DNA from: Pseudonocardia sediminis | GTDB lineage: Bacteria > Actinomycetota > Actinomycetes > Mycobacteriales > Pseudonocardiaceae | DNA length: 64,000 nucleotides | Direction of reading: 5' to 3' | Assembly: GCF_004217185.1 (NCBI RefSeq) | Contig: NZ_SHKL01000001.1 | Span: 6,198,001-6,262,000, forward strand | Part shown: piece after piece, positions 1 to 7,992 of the stretch | Numbering within the stretch: position 1 is the first letter of the stretch | Layout: each line of letters opens with the position of its first letter | The notes under the pieces: model-generated | What the model was told of the DNA's origin: nothing | The model's database searches: none | What the model saw: the letters and a program-made list of their open reading frames with translations, nothing else | Program-made: the position numbers and the translations under genes

Positions 1-61
1 ACCCGACGTCGGTGGCCACCACCCGCGGTGCGGGACGGGTGCGGGTGCTTCCGGAGGTCAT
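1..61 (-). CDS. 5' fragment of a gene leaving the left edge, possibly hydantoinase/oxoprolinase-like
   Basis: Twenty codons from an ATG at 61 are visible, reading MTSGSTRTRPAPRVVATDVG, and the frame is open to the window edge. A GAGGAGA ribosome binding site lies about 5-10 nt upstream. The stretch VVATDVG resembles the start of hydantoinase/N-methylhydantoinase A proteins, which typically begin with a DVGGTFTD phosphate-binding motif, but the next residues are outside the window, so this is only suggestive. It lies downstream of the hydroxyacid dehydrogenase gene, with the hairpin at 89-131 between them. Confidence 0.45.
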   Translation of the reverse strand, partial: MTSGSTRTRPAPRVVATDVG

Positions 62-88
62 GCGCGTCTCCTCGGTGTCGTTGTCGGT

Positions 89-131
89 CGTGAGTGGTTA
101 TCGCTGCCAGGGCAGCGATAACCGCGCACGG
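89..131. repeat. Hairpin repeat copy 1 (terminator/REP-like)
   Basis: GGTTATCGCTGCC and GGCAGCGATAACC form a perfect 13-bp stem around AG, flanked by CGTGAGTGG on the left and CCGCGCACG on the right. The element begins 5 nt past the stop codon of the minus-strand gene at 136. Near-identical elements with stem changes occur at 5476 and 24494. It is probably an intrinsic terminator without a U-tract. Confidence 0.75.
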
Positions 132-135
132 GGGG

Positions 136-1356
136 TCAGGGGGTGGGGACGGCGGCGGGTGCGGTGCCGGCGCGACGGACGTGGCTGCGGTTCAGGTCCG
201 CGACGCCGCGTACGCCGAGCAGGGTCAGGGCGCGGGTGATCTCGTCGCGCAGGATGTCCAGCACCGCGACGACGCCGTCCTCGCCGTTCACGGCCAGGCC
301 GTAGAGGTAGGGCCGCCCGACCAGCACGGCCTTCGCGCCCAGGGCGAGGGCGGTGACGACGTCGGTGCCGCGCCGGATGCCGCCGTCGAGGATCACCTCG
401 GCGCGGTGCCCGATCTCGTCGACGATCCCGGGCAGGGCCTCCAGCGTCGGCGTCACGTGGTCGAGCTGGCGCCCGCCGTGGTTGGACACGACGACGCCGT
501 CGCAGCCCAGGTCCACGGCACGCGCCGCGTCCTCGGCGCCGAGAACGCCCTTGATGTAGAGCCGGCCCTTCCACTGCTCCCGCATCCAGGCCAGGTCGTC
601 CCAGTTCAGACGGGACTGCATCAGCTCGCGCTCGGCGCTCTCGATCGACGACACCGCGTTCGTCACGACGCTGCCCGCACCACCGCTGCTCAGGTCGAGC
701 GTGTTCGCCCCGCCGACGCGCTGGTGGCGCAGCACCTCGTAGGTCCAGCGGGGGTGCCGGGCGAAGTCCAGCGCGCGCAACGGCGTCAGGGCCGGTGGGA
801 TGCCCATGCCCTGCTTGCGCTCGCCCTCGCGGTTGCCCTTGACCGGCACGTCGACGGTCACGAACAGCGTCCGGTACCCGGCCGCCCACGCCCGTCGCAT
901 CAGGTCCCCGGCCATCCCGCCGGAACCCGGGTAGAGCTGGAACACGTGCTCCCGGTCGGCGGCCGCGGTCACCTCCTCCAGCGACCACGACGACGTCGTC
1001 GACAGGGCGTAGCGGGTCCCGGCGTGCTGCGCGGCACGGGTCGCCTCGAGATCACCGCTCCAGCGGGTGAGCCCGGTGAATCCGGTCGGCGCGAGCATCA
1101 CCGGCATCGACAGCTCGAGCCCGGCGGCCGTCGTCTCCAGGCGGTGCGTGTCGTGCCCGGTGAGCACCGACGGCTGCAGCCACCAGTGGTCGAACGCACT
1201 GCGGTTGCCCGCGAGCGAGTGCATGTCGTCGGCGCCGCCGTCGACGTAGCTCCAGACCATCTTCGGCAGACGGCGCCGCGCGGCGCGGCGGTAGTCCTCG
1301 ACCGTGATCAGACGCTCGGGGGCCCGCCAGTGCAGGTCGAATCCGTAGGCGTGCAT
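136..1356 (-). CDS. FMN-dependent 2-hydroxyacid dehydrogenase (lactate/mandelate dehydrogenase family)
   Basis: The 406-residue protein belongs to the FMN-dependent alpha-hydroxyacid dehydrogenase family, which oxidises L-2-hydroxyacids to 2-oxoacids. The family signature SNHGGRQLD lies at residues 291-299, with His293 as catalytic base and Arg296 binding the substrate carboxylate. The FMN phosphate loop DGGIRRG follows at 324-330, then GRPYLYG. Near the N-terminus VEDYRRAARRRLPKMVWSYVDGGADD is the usual entry to the TIM barrel. The ATG overlaps the stop of the RraA-like gene (ATGA at 1353-1356), so the two are translationally coupled. The pairing suggests oxidation of a hydroxyacid next to a 2-oxoacid aldolase. 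The exact substrate (lactate, mandelate, glycolate or larger) is open. Confidence 0.93.
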   Translation of the reverse strand: MHAYGFDLHWRAPERLITVEDYRRAARRRLPKMVWSYVDGGADDMHSLAGNRSAFDHWWLQPSVLTGHDTHRLETTAAGLELSMPVMLAPTGFTGLTRWSGDLEATRAAQHAGTRYALSTTSSWSLEEVTAAADREHVFQLYPGSGGMAGDLMRRAWAAGYRTLFVTVDVPVKGNREGERKQGMGIPPALTPLRALDFARHPRWTYEVLRHQRVGGANTLDLSSGGAGSVVTNAVSSIESAERELMQSRLNWDDLAWMREQWKGRLYIKGVLGAEDAARAVDLGCDGVVVSNHGGRQLDHVTPTLEALPGIVDEIGHRAEVILDGGIRRGTDVVTALALGAKAVLVGRPYLYGLAVNGEDGVVAVLDILRDEITRALTLLGVRGVADLNRSHVRRAGTAPAAVPTP

Positions 1357-2105
1357 CAGCGCTGCTCCCTCTCCTGCCGGACTGCCACTTCCGCCTCGAA
1401 GCCCTGACCGATCCGGCGGACCATGTCCTCGTCGTGCGCGTCCGCGCCGCCGGCCTGCTCGGCCAGCGCCCGCGCGACCTGTTCGGCGTGCCGCCGCGGG
1501 ACGATCACGACGCCGTCGGAGTCGCCGACCACGACGTCACCGGGCTCGACGACGACCCCGCCGCAGCTCACCGGCACGTTCACCTCGCCCGGGTCGCGCT
1601 TGGCCGGGGAGAACGGGGTGGAGCCGCGGCCGAACAGCGGGAACCCGCTCGCCGCGACGTCGTCGACGTCGCGCCAGGCGCCGTCGATCACCAGTCCGGC
1701 CAGGCCACGGGACCGGGCCGGCAGCAGGGCCTTCTCCCCGCCGCCGCAGCTGCCGGTGTGCCCGCGCCAGTCCACGACCAGCACGGACCCGTCGAACGCG
1801 CGGTTGAGACCGCCGAACACGGCCCAGTTGTCCCCGGGCGGGGCCTTCACCGTGATCGCGACGCCGGCCAGGTGCGGCATCGACGGACGCAGCGGCCCGA
1901 TCACCGGGTCCATCGTCCAGAGGCGGCCGACCTTGTCGGCCACCGCGGCGGCCGGGGTGGCCCGGTAGATCGCCAGGATCTCCTCGGCCAGCGGCTCCGG
2001 GTCCGGTCCGATCCGGGGCGGGACGAGCGCCCGGTGCCCGAGCGGGGCGGCCGAACCGGGCGGGGCGGACGGTCCGGGCGGGGATGGATCGCGGGTGTCG
2101 GCCAT
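1356..2105 (-). CDS. RraA-family aldolase/decarboxylase-like protein
   Basis: The protein (249 aa) has the RraA / 4-hydroxy-4-methyl-2-oxoglutarate aldolase fold. The motif VIDGAWRD with its Arg-Asp pair and the preceding Gly-rich segment (GHTGSCGGGEKA) match the substrate- and metal-binding site. Family members cleave 4-hydroxy-2-oxoacids to pyruvate, or act as oxaloacetate decarboxylases; the RNase E inhibitor role belongs only to a proteobacterial branch. I chose the ATG at 2105 because AGGGGG lies 7 nt upstream; a longer frame reaches 2210, but that start would sit inside the operator at 2202-2222. The first 25 residues are Pro-rich and variable. It is the first gene of the minus-strand operon, divergent from the amidohydrolase. 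Confidence 0.88.
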   Translation of the reverse strand: MADTRDPSPPGPSAPPGSAAPLGHRALVPPRIGPDPEPLAEEILAIYRATPAAAVADKVGRLWTMDPVIGPLRPSMPHLAGVAITVKAPPGDNWAVFGGLNRAFDGSVLVVDWRGHTGSCGGGEKALLPARSRGLAGLVIDGAWRDVDDVAASGFPLFGRGSTPFSPAKRDPGEVNVPVSCGGVVVEPGDVVVGDSDGVVIVPRRHAEQVARALAEQAGGADAHDEDMVRRIGQGFEAEVAVRQEREQR

Positions 2106-2201
2106 CGGTGCCCCCTGTGTGTCGTGTGCGACGGCGGCGAGGGCGCGCGGGGGCGAAAATCGACCCGGATCCTCGGCGTCGAGGCATGGCGTGGACGTCG
2201 T

Positions 2202-2222
2202 CGACAACATAACATGTTATTT
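2202..2222. promoter_or_regulatory. Operator A, copy 1, in a divergent promoter
   Basis: The core AACATAACATGTT contains the perfect 12-bp palindrome ATAACATGTTAT (2209-2220). The surrounding 21 bp match 10208-10228 at 19 of 21 positions. For the plus-strand gene it fills the 17-bp spacer between TCGACA (2201-2206) and TGTACG (2224-2229), a good place for a repressor. The adjacent GntR gene is the likeliest partner (inference). Confidence 0.7.
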
Positions 2223-2288
2223 CTGTACGACGCCTCGCAACGAAGCACGCGGCGACGACGCCGCGACGCACAGCGCCAGGAGGGCTCC

Positions 2289-3464
2289 ATGACGACGCTC
2301 GCGACACCGCCCACGGCACCGGCCGCCGCCACCGAGGAGGCCCGGATCCCCGTCGTCGACGTCGACGTCCACCCGACGGTCATCGTCTCCGACGAGTCGA
2401 TCCGGGAGCGTCTGAGCCAGAGGTGGCTCGACCACCTCGACCTGATCGGGCTCCGCGACACCTCGACCGAGTCGCGGATCGTTCCGCAGCGCCAGTTCAC
2501 GCACCGTCTCGACGCGATCGACCCGAGCGGGCGCCCCGGTGTCATCCCCGACTTCACCCGCAAGCAGCTCATCGACACGTTCGACATGAGCGGCGTGGTG
2601 CTCGGCGACGCGACCGCGCTGAACCTGTCCAAGGGCAACTCGAACTTCCCGCACCAGTTCGGGGTCGACCTGATCCGCGCGTTCAACGACGTGCACCGCG
2701 ACCTCTGGCTGGCCGACGACCCGCGCTTCTACTCCTCGATCAACGTGCTGGTCGAGGACCCGGCGGAGGCCGTCCGCGAGATCACCCGCTGCAAGGAGGG
2801 CCCGCGCGGGGACAAGTTCGTGCAGGTCCTGCTCGAGCCGCGGACCGAGCACGCGATCGGGCACCCGAAGTACTGGCCGATCCTCGAGGCCTGCCAGCAC
2901 TACGGCCTGCCGCTGGGCTTCCACACCTCGCCCGGCCGCAAGATGACCGCCAACGGCACGGTCAACTACTACTTCGAGTGGCACACCGGCTTCCCGCTGC
3001 GGAACTACACGCTCGCCTCCAGCCTGATCTTCGAGGGCGCGTTCGACGAGTTCCCGGGCCTGAAGATCGCGCTGATCGAGCAGGCGTGGTCCTGGGCGAT
3101 GCCGTTCTCGTGGCGCCTGGACAAGAGCTGGAACATGCTCAGGGCCGAGGTCCCGCACCTGCAGCGCAAGCCGTCGGAGTACCTGGCCGAGCACTTCTGG
3201 TTCGCCACCCAGCCGATGGAGGAGCCGGAGAACGGCGAGGAGTTCGGCCCGCTGCTGGACATGTTCCACGCCCTGTTCGGCACCGGGCACATGATGTTCT
3301 CCTCGGACTACCCGCACTGGGACTCCGACTCCCCCTACGAGTCGGTACCGAGCAACCTCTCCTCCGACGTCCGCCGCAAGATCCTCGGCGAGAACGCGAG
3401 CACCCTCTACGGCATCCCGCTGCTGGCCGGGACCGGCGTCCGCGCGTCCGGTATCGCCGCATGA
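2289..3464 (+). CDS. Amidohydrolase 2 family metal-dependent hydrolase/decarboxylase
   Basis: The 391-residue protein is of the amidohydrolase-2 class (ACMSD / gamma-resorcylate decarboxylase superfamily). Metal or active-site segments visible are DVDVHP near residues 24-29, GFHTSPG near 215 and SSDYPHWDSD near 340, in the order expected for this TIM-barrel family. Known members decarboxylate or hydrolyse aromatic and alicyclic acids. AGGAGGGCTCC precedes the ATG and fixes the start. It is transcribed from the promoter holding operator A and is followed by the GntR gene, so it probably belongs with the ligand-producing or ligand-consuming step. A second, divergent paralogue lies at 6862-7950. 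I cannot tell hydrolase from decarboxylase from sequence. Confidence 0.9.
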   Translation: MTTLATPPTAPAAATEEARIPVVDVDVHPTVIVSDESIRERLSQRWLDHLDLIGLRDTSTESRIVPQRQFTHRLDAIDPSGRPGVIPDFTRKQLIDTFDMSGVVLGDATALNLSKGNSNFPHQFGVDLIRAFNDVHRDLWLADDPRFYSSINVLVEDPAEAVREITRCKEGPRGDKFVQVLLEPRTEHAIGHPKYWPILEACQHYGLPLGFHTSPGRKMTANGTVNYYFEWHTGFPLRNYTLASSLIFEGAFDEFPGLKIALIEQAWSWAMPFSWRLDKSWNMLRAEVPHLQRKPSEYLAEHFWFATQPMEEPENGEEFGPLLDMFHALFGTGHMMFSSDYPHWDSDSPYESVPSNLSSDVRRKILGENASTLYGIPLLAGTGVRASGIAA

Positions 3465-3551
3465 GCACCGCACCGGTGGGTGGCCGCAACGGCGCTGTCC
3501 CCCACCGGTGCGCGTCCGGCTCCGGCAACGGCCGGTAACGTGGCGCCCACG

Positions 3552-4271
3552 ATGACCACCGAGAGCAGCGCAGTCGGAACGAGAGTGGGCGCTGACCAGA
3601 GCCCTCCACTCGACGTCGGCTACGGCCGCGCCGGTGACCGGGTGACGGCCGCGTTGCGCGAGATGATCGCCAACGGTCAGCTCGAACCCGGCGAGCACCT
3701 GCGCCAGGACGAGCTCGCCACCCGCCTGGGCAGCACCCGGGTCCCGGTCCGCGAGGCGTTCAAGACCCTCGCCGCCGAAGGCGTGCTGCACCATCGCCGC
3801 AACCACGGCCACTACGTCGCGAAGCTGACCGCCGCCGAGCTGGCCGAGATCTGCTGGCTGCGCGACGCGTGCGAGAACCGCCTGGCCGCGACCGCCCGCC
3901 GTCCCGGTGAGGACGAGCTCGCCGGCCTGCGTGCCAGCAACGACGCCATGTACGCCCTCACCGGTGGTACCGCCTACGAGATCGTGCAGGCCGACCGCCT
4001 CTTCCACGAACGGTTCTGGGTGCTCTCCCCGATGCGGATCGTCGCCGGTGAGACGGCCCGGATGTGGGCGCTGATCCAGCCCTACCGCTCGTTCATGGAC
4101 TACGGCGAGGCCGTCGTCTCGCGCATGCACGGCGAGCACACCGAGATCGTCGACGCCCTGGCCGCGGGCGACACCGCCCGCTACTGCACGGCCGTCGAAC
4201 TCCACCAGCGCCACATCTACGACGTCATCGACGACCTCGCCGCCCGGGAGGATGACGGCGTCGCCGTCTGA
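3552..4271 (+). CDS. GntR-family regulator, FadR (FCD) subfamily
   Basis: The N-terminal winged helix (LREMIANGQLEPGEHLRQDELATRLGSTRVPVREAFKTL) is the classical GntR DNA-binding domain, and the C-terminal half is an FCD ligand domain with the metal-binding His pattern ADRLFHERF, HGEH and HQRH. FCD regulators usually sense a carboxylate from the pathway they control. The frame is open back to a GTG at 3480; I favour the ATG at 3552 because the extra residues are low-complexity, though no strong ribosome binding site marks either. It follows the amidohydrolase by 87 nt and is the best candidate for binding operator A at 2202 and 10208. That assignment is inference. Confidence 0.88.
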   Translation: MTTESSAVGTRVGADQSPPLDVGYGRAGDRVTAALREMIANGQLEPGEHLRQDELATRLGSTRVPVREAFKTLAAEGVLHHRRNHGHYVAKLTAAELAEICWLRDACENRLAATARRPGEDELAGLRASNDAMYALTGGTAYEIVQADRLFHERFWVLSPMRIVAGETARMWALIQPYRSFMDYGEAVVSRMHGEHTEIVDALAAGDTARYCTAVELHQRHIYDVIDDLAAREDDGVAV

Positions 4272-4348
4272 GCCCTTCGGCCCCTCTCCGGCGCCGGGAA
4301 CACGACCGGCGTCGCCCGCCGGCCGGTCCCCGAGGGTTCGGTGGACAG

Positions 4349-4414
4349 GTGATCGACTCCTGTGGTCATGTTCAAGCCGCTCAAGGCCAGGAGATGACCA
4401 CAGCCGTCGATCAC
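4349..4414. terminator. Long inverted repeat after the GntR gene
   Basis: GTGATCGAC...TGTGGTCAT pairs with ATGACCACA...GTCGATCAC: two 9-bp stems separated by a 3-nt internal loop (TCC/GCC), with a 24-nt apical loop. It lies between two plus-strand genes, 78 nt past the GntR stop. It is probably a terminator; an operator for the downstream gene is possible. Confidence 0.5.
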
Positions 4415-4482
4415 GTTGTCGTCCGTGAACGTCCTGCGCGATCCGGCCACGGGATCCGATGCGGGGCGCGGACGGTGGGCCG

Positions 4483-5355
4483 ATGTCGAAGCTCGAGGAC
4501 CTGCTGCTGCGCCAGAACGGGGTGATCACCCGGGAGCAGGCCGTGCGCTGCGGGTTGTCGGACCGGACCGTGTCCCGCCGGGTCGCTGCCGGTGCTTGGC
4601 GCACGCTGTATCCCGGCGTGTTCCTGGTCGGCGGGCACCGGCTCACCGACGCTGCCCGGGTCCGGGCGGCGTCACTGTGGGGAGGTCCGGAAGCAGTGGT
4701 GAGCGGACCTGCGGCCGCGTTCTGGCTGAGGATGACCGAGCGATTCGACGGCTCGGTCGACCTGACCGTCCATTCGACGACCCGCCGACGCCCGAGGCCG
4801 GGGGTCCGGGTCCGGCGGCGCGACCTGAGACCGGCGGACCGCGTGATGGTCAACGGCCTCGCGGTGACCGAGCCGGGTCTCACCGCGCTGGAAGCCGCCG
4901 CGGTACTGCCCGACGGGGTCGCCTTTCTCGACCGTGTCCTGCAGCAACATCACGTCCGGTTCGAGCACCTGCACGAGGCCTACTGCGGAGCGGTCGGTGC
5001 CCACGGGATGGCGCGGGCCGGGGTGTTGCTGCGGGAGTGCGCCGACCGGGCGGACTCGCGGGCCGAACGCCGTCTGGTCAGAGTGCTGCGCCGCGCCGGG
5101 ATCACCGGCTTCGTCGTCGGCCATCCGCTCGGCCGTATGAAGATCGACATCGCGTTTCCCGACGCCCGATTGGCGATCGAGCTGGACAGCTGGGCCTGGC
5201 ACACCGACCACGACCGGTTCGAGGCGGACCGGGAGAAGGGCAACGCCCTGACCGATGCCGGATGGAACCTGCTGCGCATCACATGGAAGGAGCTGACCGA
5301 GCACTCGGACCGGGTGGTGGCACGGGTCCGATCGGCCCTGCTCCGCGCCGCATGA
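4483..5355 (+). CDS. Orphan AbiEi-like / DUF559-type protein
   Basis: The first 60 residues (LEDLLLRQNGVITREQAVRCGLSDRTVSRRVAAGAWRTLYPGVFLV) form the winged-helix N-terminal domain of AbiEi-type antitoxins. The last third carries a Vsr/DUF559-like nuclease-fold segment: KIDIAFPDARLAIELDSWAWH followed by RFEADREKGNALTDAGWNLLRITW, with Asp, Glu and Lys spaced as in PD-(D/E)xK folds. Family proteins are common in actinomycetes, usually without an AbiEii toxin partner; none is seen here. The start at ATG 4483 is chosen over ATG 4459 from family N-termini. It ends convergent to the MFS operon with hairpin copy 2 between. Its role, regulator, antitoxin or nuclease, is unknown. Confidence 0.8.
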   Translation: MSKLEDLLLRQNGVITREQAVRCGLSDRTVSRRVAAGAWRTLYPGVFLVGGHRLTDAARVRAASLWGGPEAVVSGPAAAFWLRMTERFDGSVDLTVHSTTRRRPRPGVRVRRRDLRPADRVMVNGLAVTEPGLTALEAAAVLPDGVAFLDRVLQQHHVRFEHLHEAYCGAVGAHGMARAGVLLRECADRADSRAERRLVRVLRRAGITGFVVGHPLGRMKIDIAFPDARLAIELDSWAWHTDHDRFEADREKGNALTDAGWNLLRITWKELTEHSDRVVARVRSALLRAA

Positions 5356-5475
5356 TCGATTTCGGTGGGAACCTTCGGGCCACTAGTGGCCCGGAACTGT
5401 CTACATCTGACGATCATGGACAGGTTGGAACGGGCCGTAGGGCTGCCCGGGTGTCGAGGCGTCGCCAGCCCGCCT

Positions 5476-5519
5476 CGTGAGTGGAAATCATCGCCAGGGC
5501 GACGATTTCCGCGCACGGG
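5476..5519. repeat. Hairpin repeat copy 2 (terminator/REP-like)
   Basis: GGAAATCATCGCC and GGCGACGATTTCC pair with one A-C mismatch around AG, inside the same CGTGAGTGG / CCGCGCACGG frame as copies 1 and 3. It sits between the convergent ends of the AbiEi-like gene (5355) and the MFS gene (5538), as expected for a terminator. Confidence 0.75.
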
Positions 5520-5537
5520 TCGGTCCGGCGACGGCGG

Positions 5538-6860
5538 TCAGGACGGTGGGCGGGGGACGCCGTCGTGGCGGCCCAGGGCCGCGCCGATCGCGGTGAGGAC
5601 GGCGGCGGCGATCACCATCACCGCGACCGGCCAGGGGCTCCCGCCGACGGCACCGGTGAGGGCGGCGGCGACGAACGGGGCCGGGCCGGCCAGGAACGCG
5701 CTGTTGAGCTCGCGGGTCGTGGCCACCCCGGCGAAACGGCGACGGGTGCCGAACAGCCCGGCCAGGAACTTGCCCTGCGCCCCCGCGCACGCCGCCCAGC
5801 CGATCGCGTAGTTGACGACCAGCGCGACCACGACCAGCACCGGGTCGCCGGTCTGCAGGAGCGCGAAGAACGGGAACGCGAACACGGCCAGGAACACCGT
5901 GCCGCCCAGGAACACCCGGGCGCTGCCGATCCGGTCCGACAGCGCACCGAACCCCACGCAGGTCACGGCCGAGACCGCGGCCAGCAGCAGCACCCCGAGC
6001 AGCGCGACGCCCGCGGACACGTCCTGCGCCGACGTCACGTAGCTGATCGCGTAGACCGACGTCACGTACCCGCCGACGCCCACCGCCGTCGGTGCCAGGA
6101 GACCTGCGGCCCAGGACCGTGCGCCACCGCGATCGACCTCCCCCGGGAGGTCCGAGACCGTGACATCCGAGGCCGCGAGGTCCTGGGCCGCGACACCGGA
6201 CGAGGCCCGGAACGCCGCCGACTCCTCGATCCGTGATCGCGCGACGAGCGCCGCGATCACCACGACGGCGCTGAGCAGGAACGGGATCCGCCAGCCGTAG
6301 GCGAGCATGTCGCCCTCGGGCAGGACGACTTCGAGCACCGCGAACACCGCCGTCGACAGCAGCAGGCCCACCGACGTCGCCGCGCTGGAGAACGACGCCA
6401 GGAACGCCTGACGCCGCGGCGGCGCGCTCTCGGTGACGTAGACGAACGCCCCGGCCAGCTCCGCCCCCGCGCCGAAGCCCTGCACCAGGCGCAGGGCCAC
6501 CAGCAGGACGGGGGCGAGCACCCCGGCCGTCGCGGCGGTGGGCAGGACGCCCATCAGCGTCGTCGCGATCCCCATCAGGAGGACGGTGAACAGCAGCACC
6601 GGCCGCCGTCCCCAGCGGTCGCCGGCCCAGCCGAGCACGATTCCGCCGACCGGGCGCGCCACGAACCCGACCGCGAACGTGGCCAGGCTGAGCAGCGTGC
6701 CGGTGAGCTCGGAGGCGCCGGAGAAGAACAGTGGCCGGATGTAGAGCGCCGCGGCGATCCCGTAGAGGCCGTAGTCATACCACTCGACGACGCTGCCGAC
6801 CCCTCCCGCGACGGCGGCCCGGCGTGCCGTGCGGTCGACGACGGGGAGGGTCGCGGTCAT
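5538..6860 (-). CDS. MHS-family (metabolite:H+ symporter) MFS transporter
   Basis: This 440-residue membrane protein has 12 predicted hydrophobic segments. The opening VGSVVEWYDYGLYG matches the start of TM1 in the MHS branch (ShiA, ProP, KgtP and relatives), and GDRWGRRPVLL is the inter-TM2/3 signature. MHS proteins import organic acids, osmolytes or aromatic acids by proton symport. It is the last gene of the operon running down from 10144; its ATG lies 1 nt from the stop of the amidohydrolase at 6862. It is likely to import a substrate or intermediate of the set A pathway. A second MHS paralogue is at 8564. Substrate unknown. Confidence 0.9.
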   Translation of the reverse strand: MTATLPVVDRTARRAAVAGGVGSVVEWYDYGLYGIAAALYIRPLFFSGASELTGTLLSLATFAVGFVARPVGGIVLGWAGDRWGRRPVLLFTVLLMGIATTLMGVLPTAATAGVLAPVLLVALRLVQGFGAGAELAGAFVYVTESAPPRRQAFLASFSSAATSVGLLLSTAVFAVLEVVLPEGDMLAYGWRIPFLLSAVVVIAALVARSRIEESAAFRASSGVAAQDLAASDVTVSDLPGEVDRGGARSWAAGLLAPTAVGVGGYVTSVYAISYVTSAQDVSAGVALLGVLLLAAVSAVTCVGFGALSDRIGSARVFLGGTVFLAVFAFPFFALLQTGDPVLVVVALVVNYAIGWAACAGAQGKFLAGLFGTRRRFAGVATTRELNSAFLAGPAPFVAAALTGAVGGSPWPVAVMVIAAAVLTAIGAALGRHDGVPRPPS

Positions 6861-6861
6861 G

Positions 6862-7950
6862 TCAGAGCCGGTACCAGCGCCGCGCGGTCTCGGACATCAC
6901 GTTGGCCCGCATGGTCTCGGGCAGGACCTGCAGGAACTCGGCGATGTCGTCGTCGTGGCGGTGCGGGTAGTCGGTGCCGAACATCAGCAGGTCGTCGGTG
7001 CCGAGCCACTCGACGATCTTGGCCATGTGCTCCGGCGGACCCGAGTCGATCGGGGCGACGGAGAACCGGAAGTGCTCGCGCACCAGGTCCATCGGCGGGC
7101 GGTCCACCCACGGGATCTCCCGGCGCAGACCCTTCCACTCCTTGTTCATCCGCCATCCCCAGGTGGGGATCCAGGTGAAGCCGCAGTCGAGCATCGAGAT
7201 CCGCAGCTCCGGGAACTTCCGCAGCACGCCCTCGGCGATCATCGAGATGACCTGCGCCGCGTAGACCTGGGTCTCGGCGGCGTACTCCTCGACGTACCAG
7301 GACGGGAACCCGCTGGTCGACGGCGAGCCGTCCGGGGTGCCGCCCCAGTGCATGCCGACGACCAGGTCGTTGCGCACCGCGGCGTCGAAGAACGGCCACC
7401 AGATCCGCTGGCCGTAGAGGGTCTCCGAGCGGACCGGCAGCATGACCTGCTTGAACCCGGGATGACCGCCGATCCGGTCGATCTCGTCGGCGGCGGCCTG
7501 CGGGTCGCGCGCGGGCACGACCAGCGAGCCGACCAGGCGCGGGTCGCGGTCGAGCCACTCCGCGACCAGCCAGTCGTTCACCGAGCGGGCCAGGGCGGCG
7601 GCCCAGTCCGGGTGGCGCAGCGAGTCGATCGCGTAGTAGCAGTTCAGGACGGCCTTCTCGACCTGCCACGGGTCCAGGATGTGGCGCTGCAGCGCGCCCA
7701 GGTCCGACGCCGGCGGGCCGTCGTCGAGGCGCCACTCGTCACGGGACGTGGTGGGCGCGTTCGGCGGGTAGGCGATCTTGAGCCCGGACGGGCCGGCCCA
7801 GCCGCGCTCCTGGGCCCACTGCACCCAGACCCGCTCCTGGTACTTCTGCAGCGTCTCCAGCGAGGGGACGTTCGCGTGCACGTCGGCATCGATCACGGAC
7901 CCGGACCACAGGGCCGTGCGGGTCGTGTTCTCGAGCAGTGCGGTGGTCAT
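6862..7950 (-). CDS. Second amidohydrolase 2 family protein
   Basis: A 362-residue member of the same superfamily as the 2289 protein but clearly divergent from it. Landmarks are VIDADVHAN near residue 20, GMHWGGTPDG near 200, the sheet-helix SMLDCGFTW near 250 and FGTDYPHRHDDD near 330. The ATG at 7950 is preceded by GAGAGGAA about 10 nt upstream; six further codons upstream are open but less likely. It lies between a Rieske protein gene and an MHS transporter gene in one operon under operator A. Two amidohydrolases under one operator suggest successive hydrolytic or decarboxylating steps, or action on two isomers. The reaction is not deducible. Confidence 0.9.
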   Translation of the reverse strand: MTTALLENTTRTALWSGSVIDADVHANVPSLETLQKYQERVWVQWAQERGWAGPSGLKIAYPPNAPTTSRDEWRLDDGPPASDLGALQRHILDPWQVEKAVLNCYYAIDSLRHPDWAAALARSVNDWLVAEWLDRDPRLVGSLVVPARDPQAAADEIDRIGGHPGFKQVMLPVRSETLYGQRIWWPFFDAAVRNDLVVGMHWGGTPDGSPSTSGFPSWYVEEYAAETQVYAAQVISMIAEGVLRKFPELRISMLDCGFTWIPTWGWRMNKEWKGLRREIPWVDRPPMDLVREHFRFSVAPIDSGPPEHMAKIVEWLGTDDLLMFGTDYPHRHDDDIAEFLQVLPETMRANVMSETARRWYRL

Positions 7951-7992
7951 CGACTCGGTTCCTCTCACTTGCGGCAGGTCAGCGGCAGCAGG

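Noticed and set aside
1434..2288. An N-terminal extension of 285 codons in frame with the amidohydrolase
   Set aside because: It is antisense to the RraA-like gene and crosses the divergent promoter; the ribosome binding site before ATG 2289 fixes the start.
2217..4883. An 888-codon open frame on the minus strand opposite the amidohydrolase and GntR genes
   Set aside because: It lies antisense to clearly conserved genes, has low-complexity Arg/Gly/Val composition and shows no domain; long antisense frames are expected at this GC content.
2289..7950. Protocatechuate 4,5-cleavage (LigI/LigJ/LigK-like) pathway
   Set aside because: Amidohydrolases plus an RraA-type aldolase recall it, but there is no ring-cleavage dioxygenase and the amidohydrolases have the length and motifs of the decarboxylase-type group.
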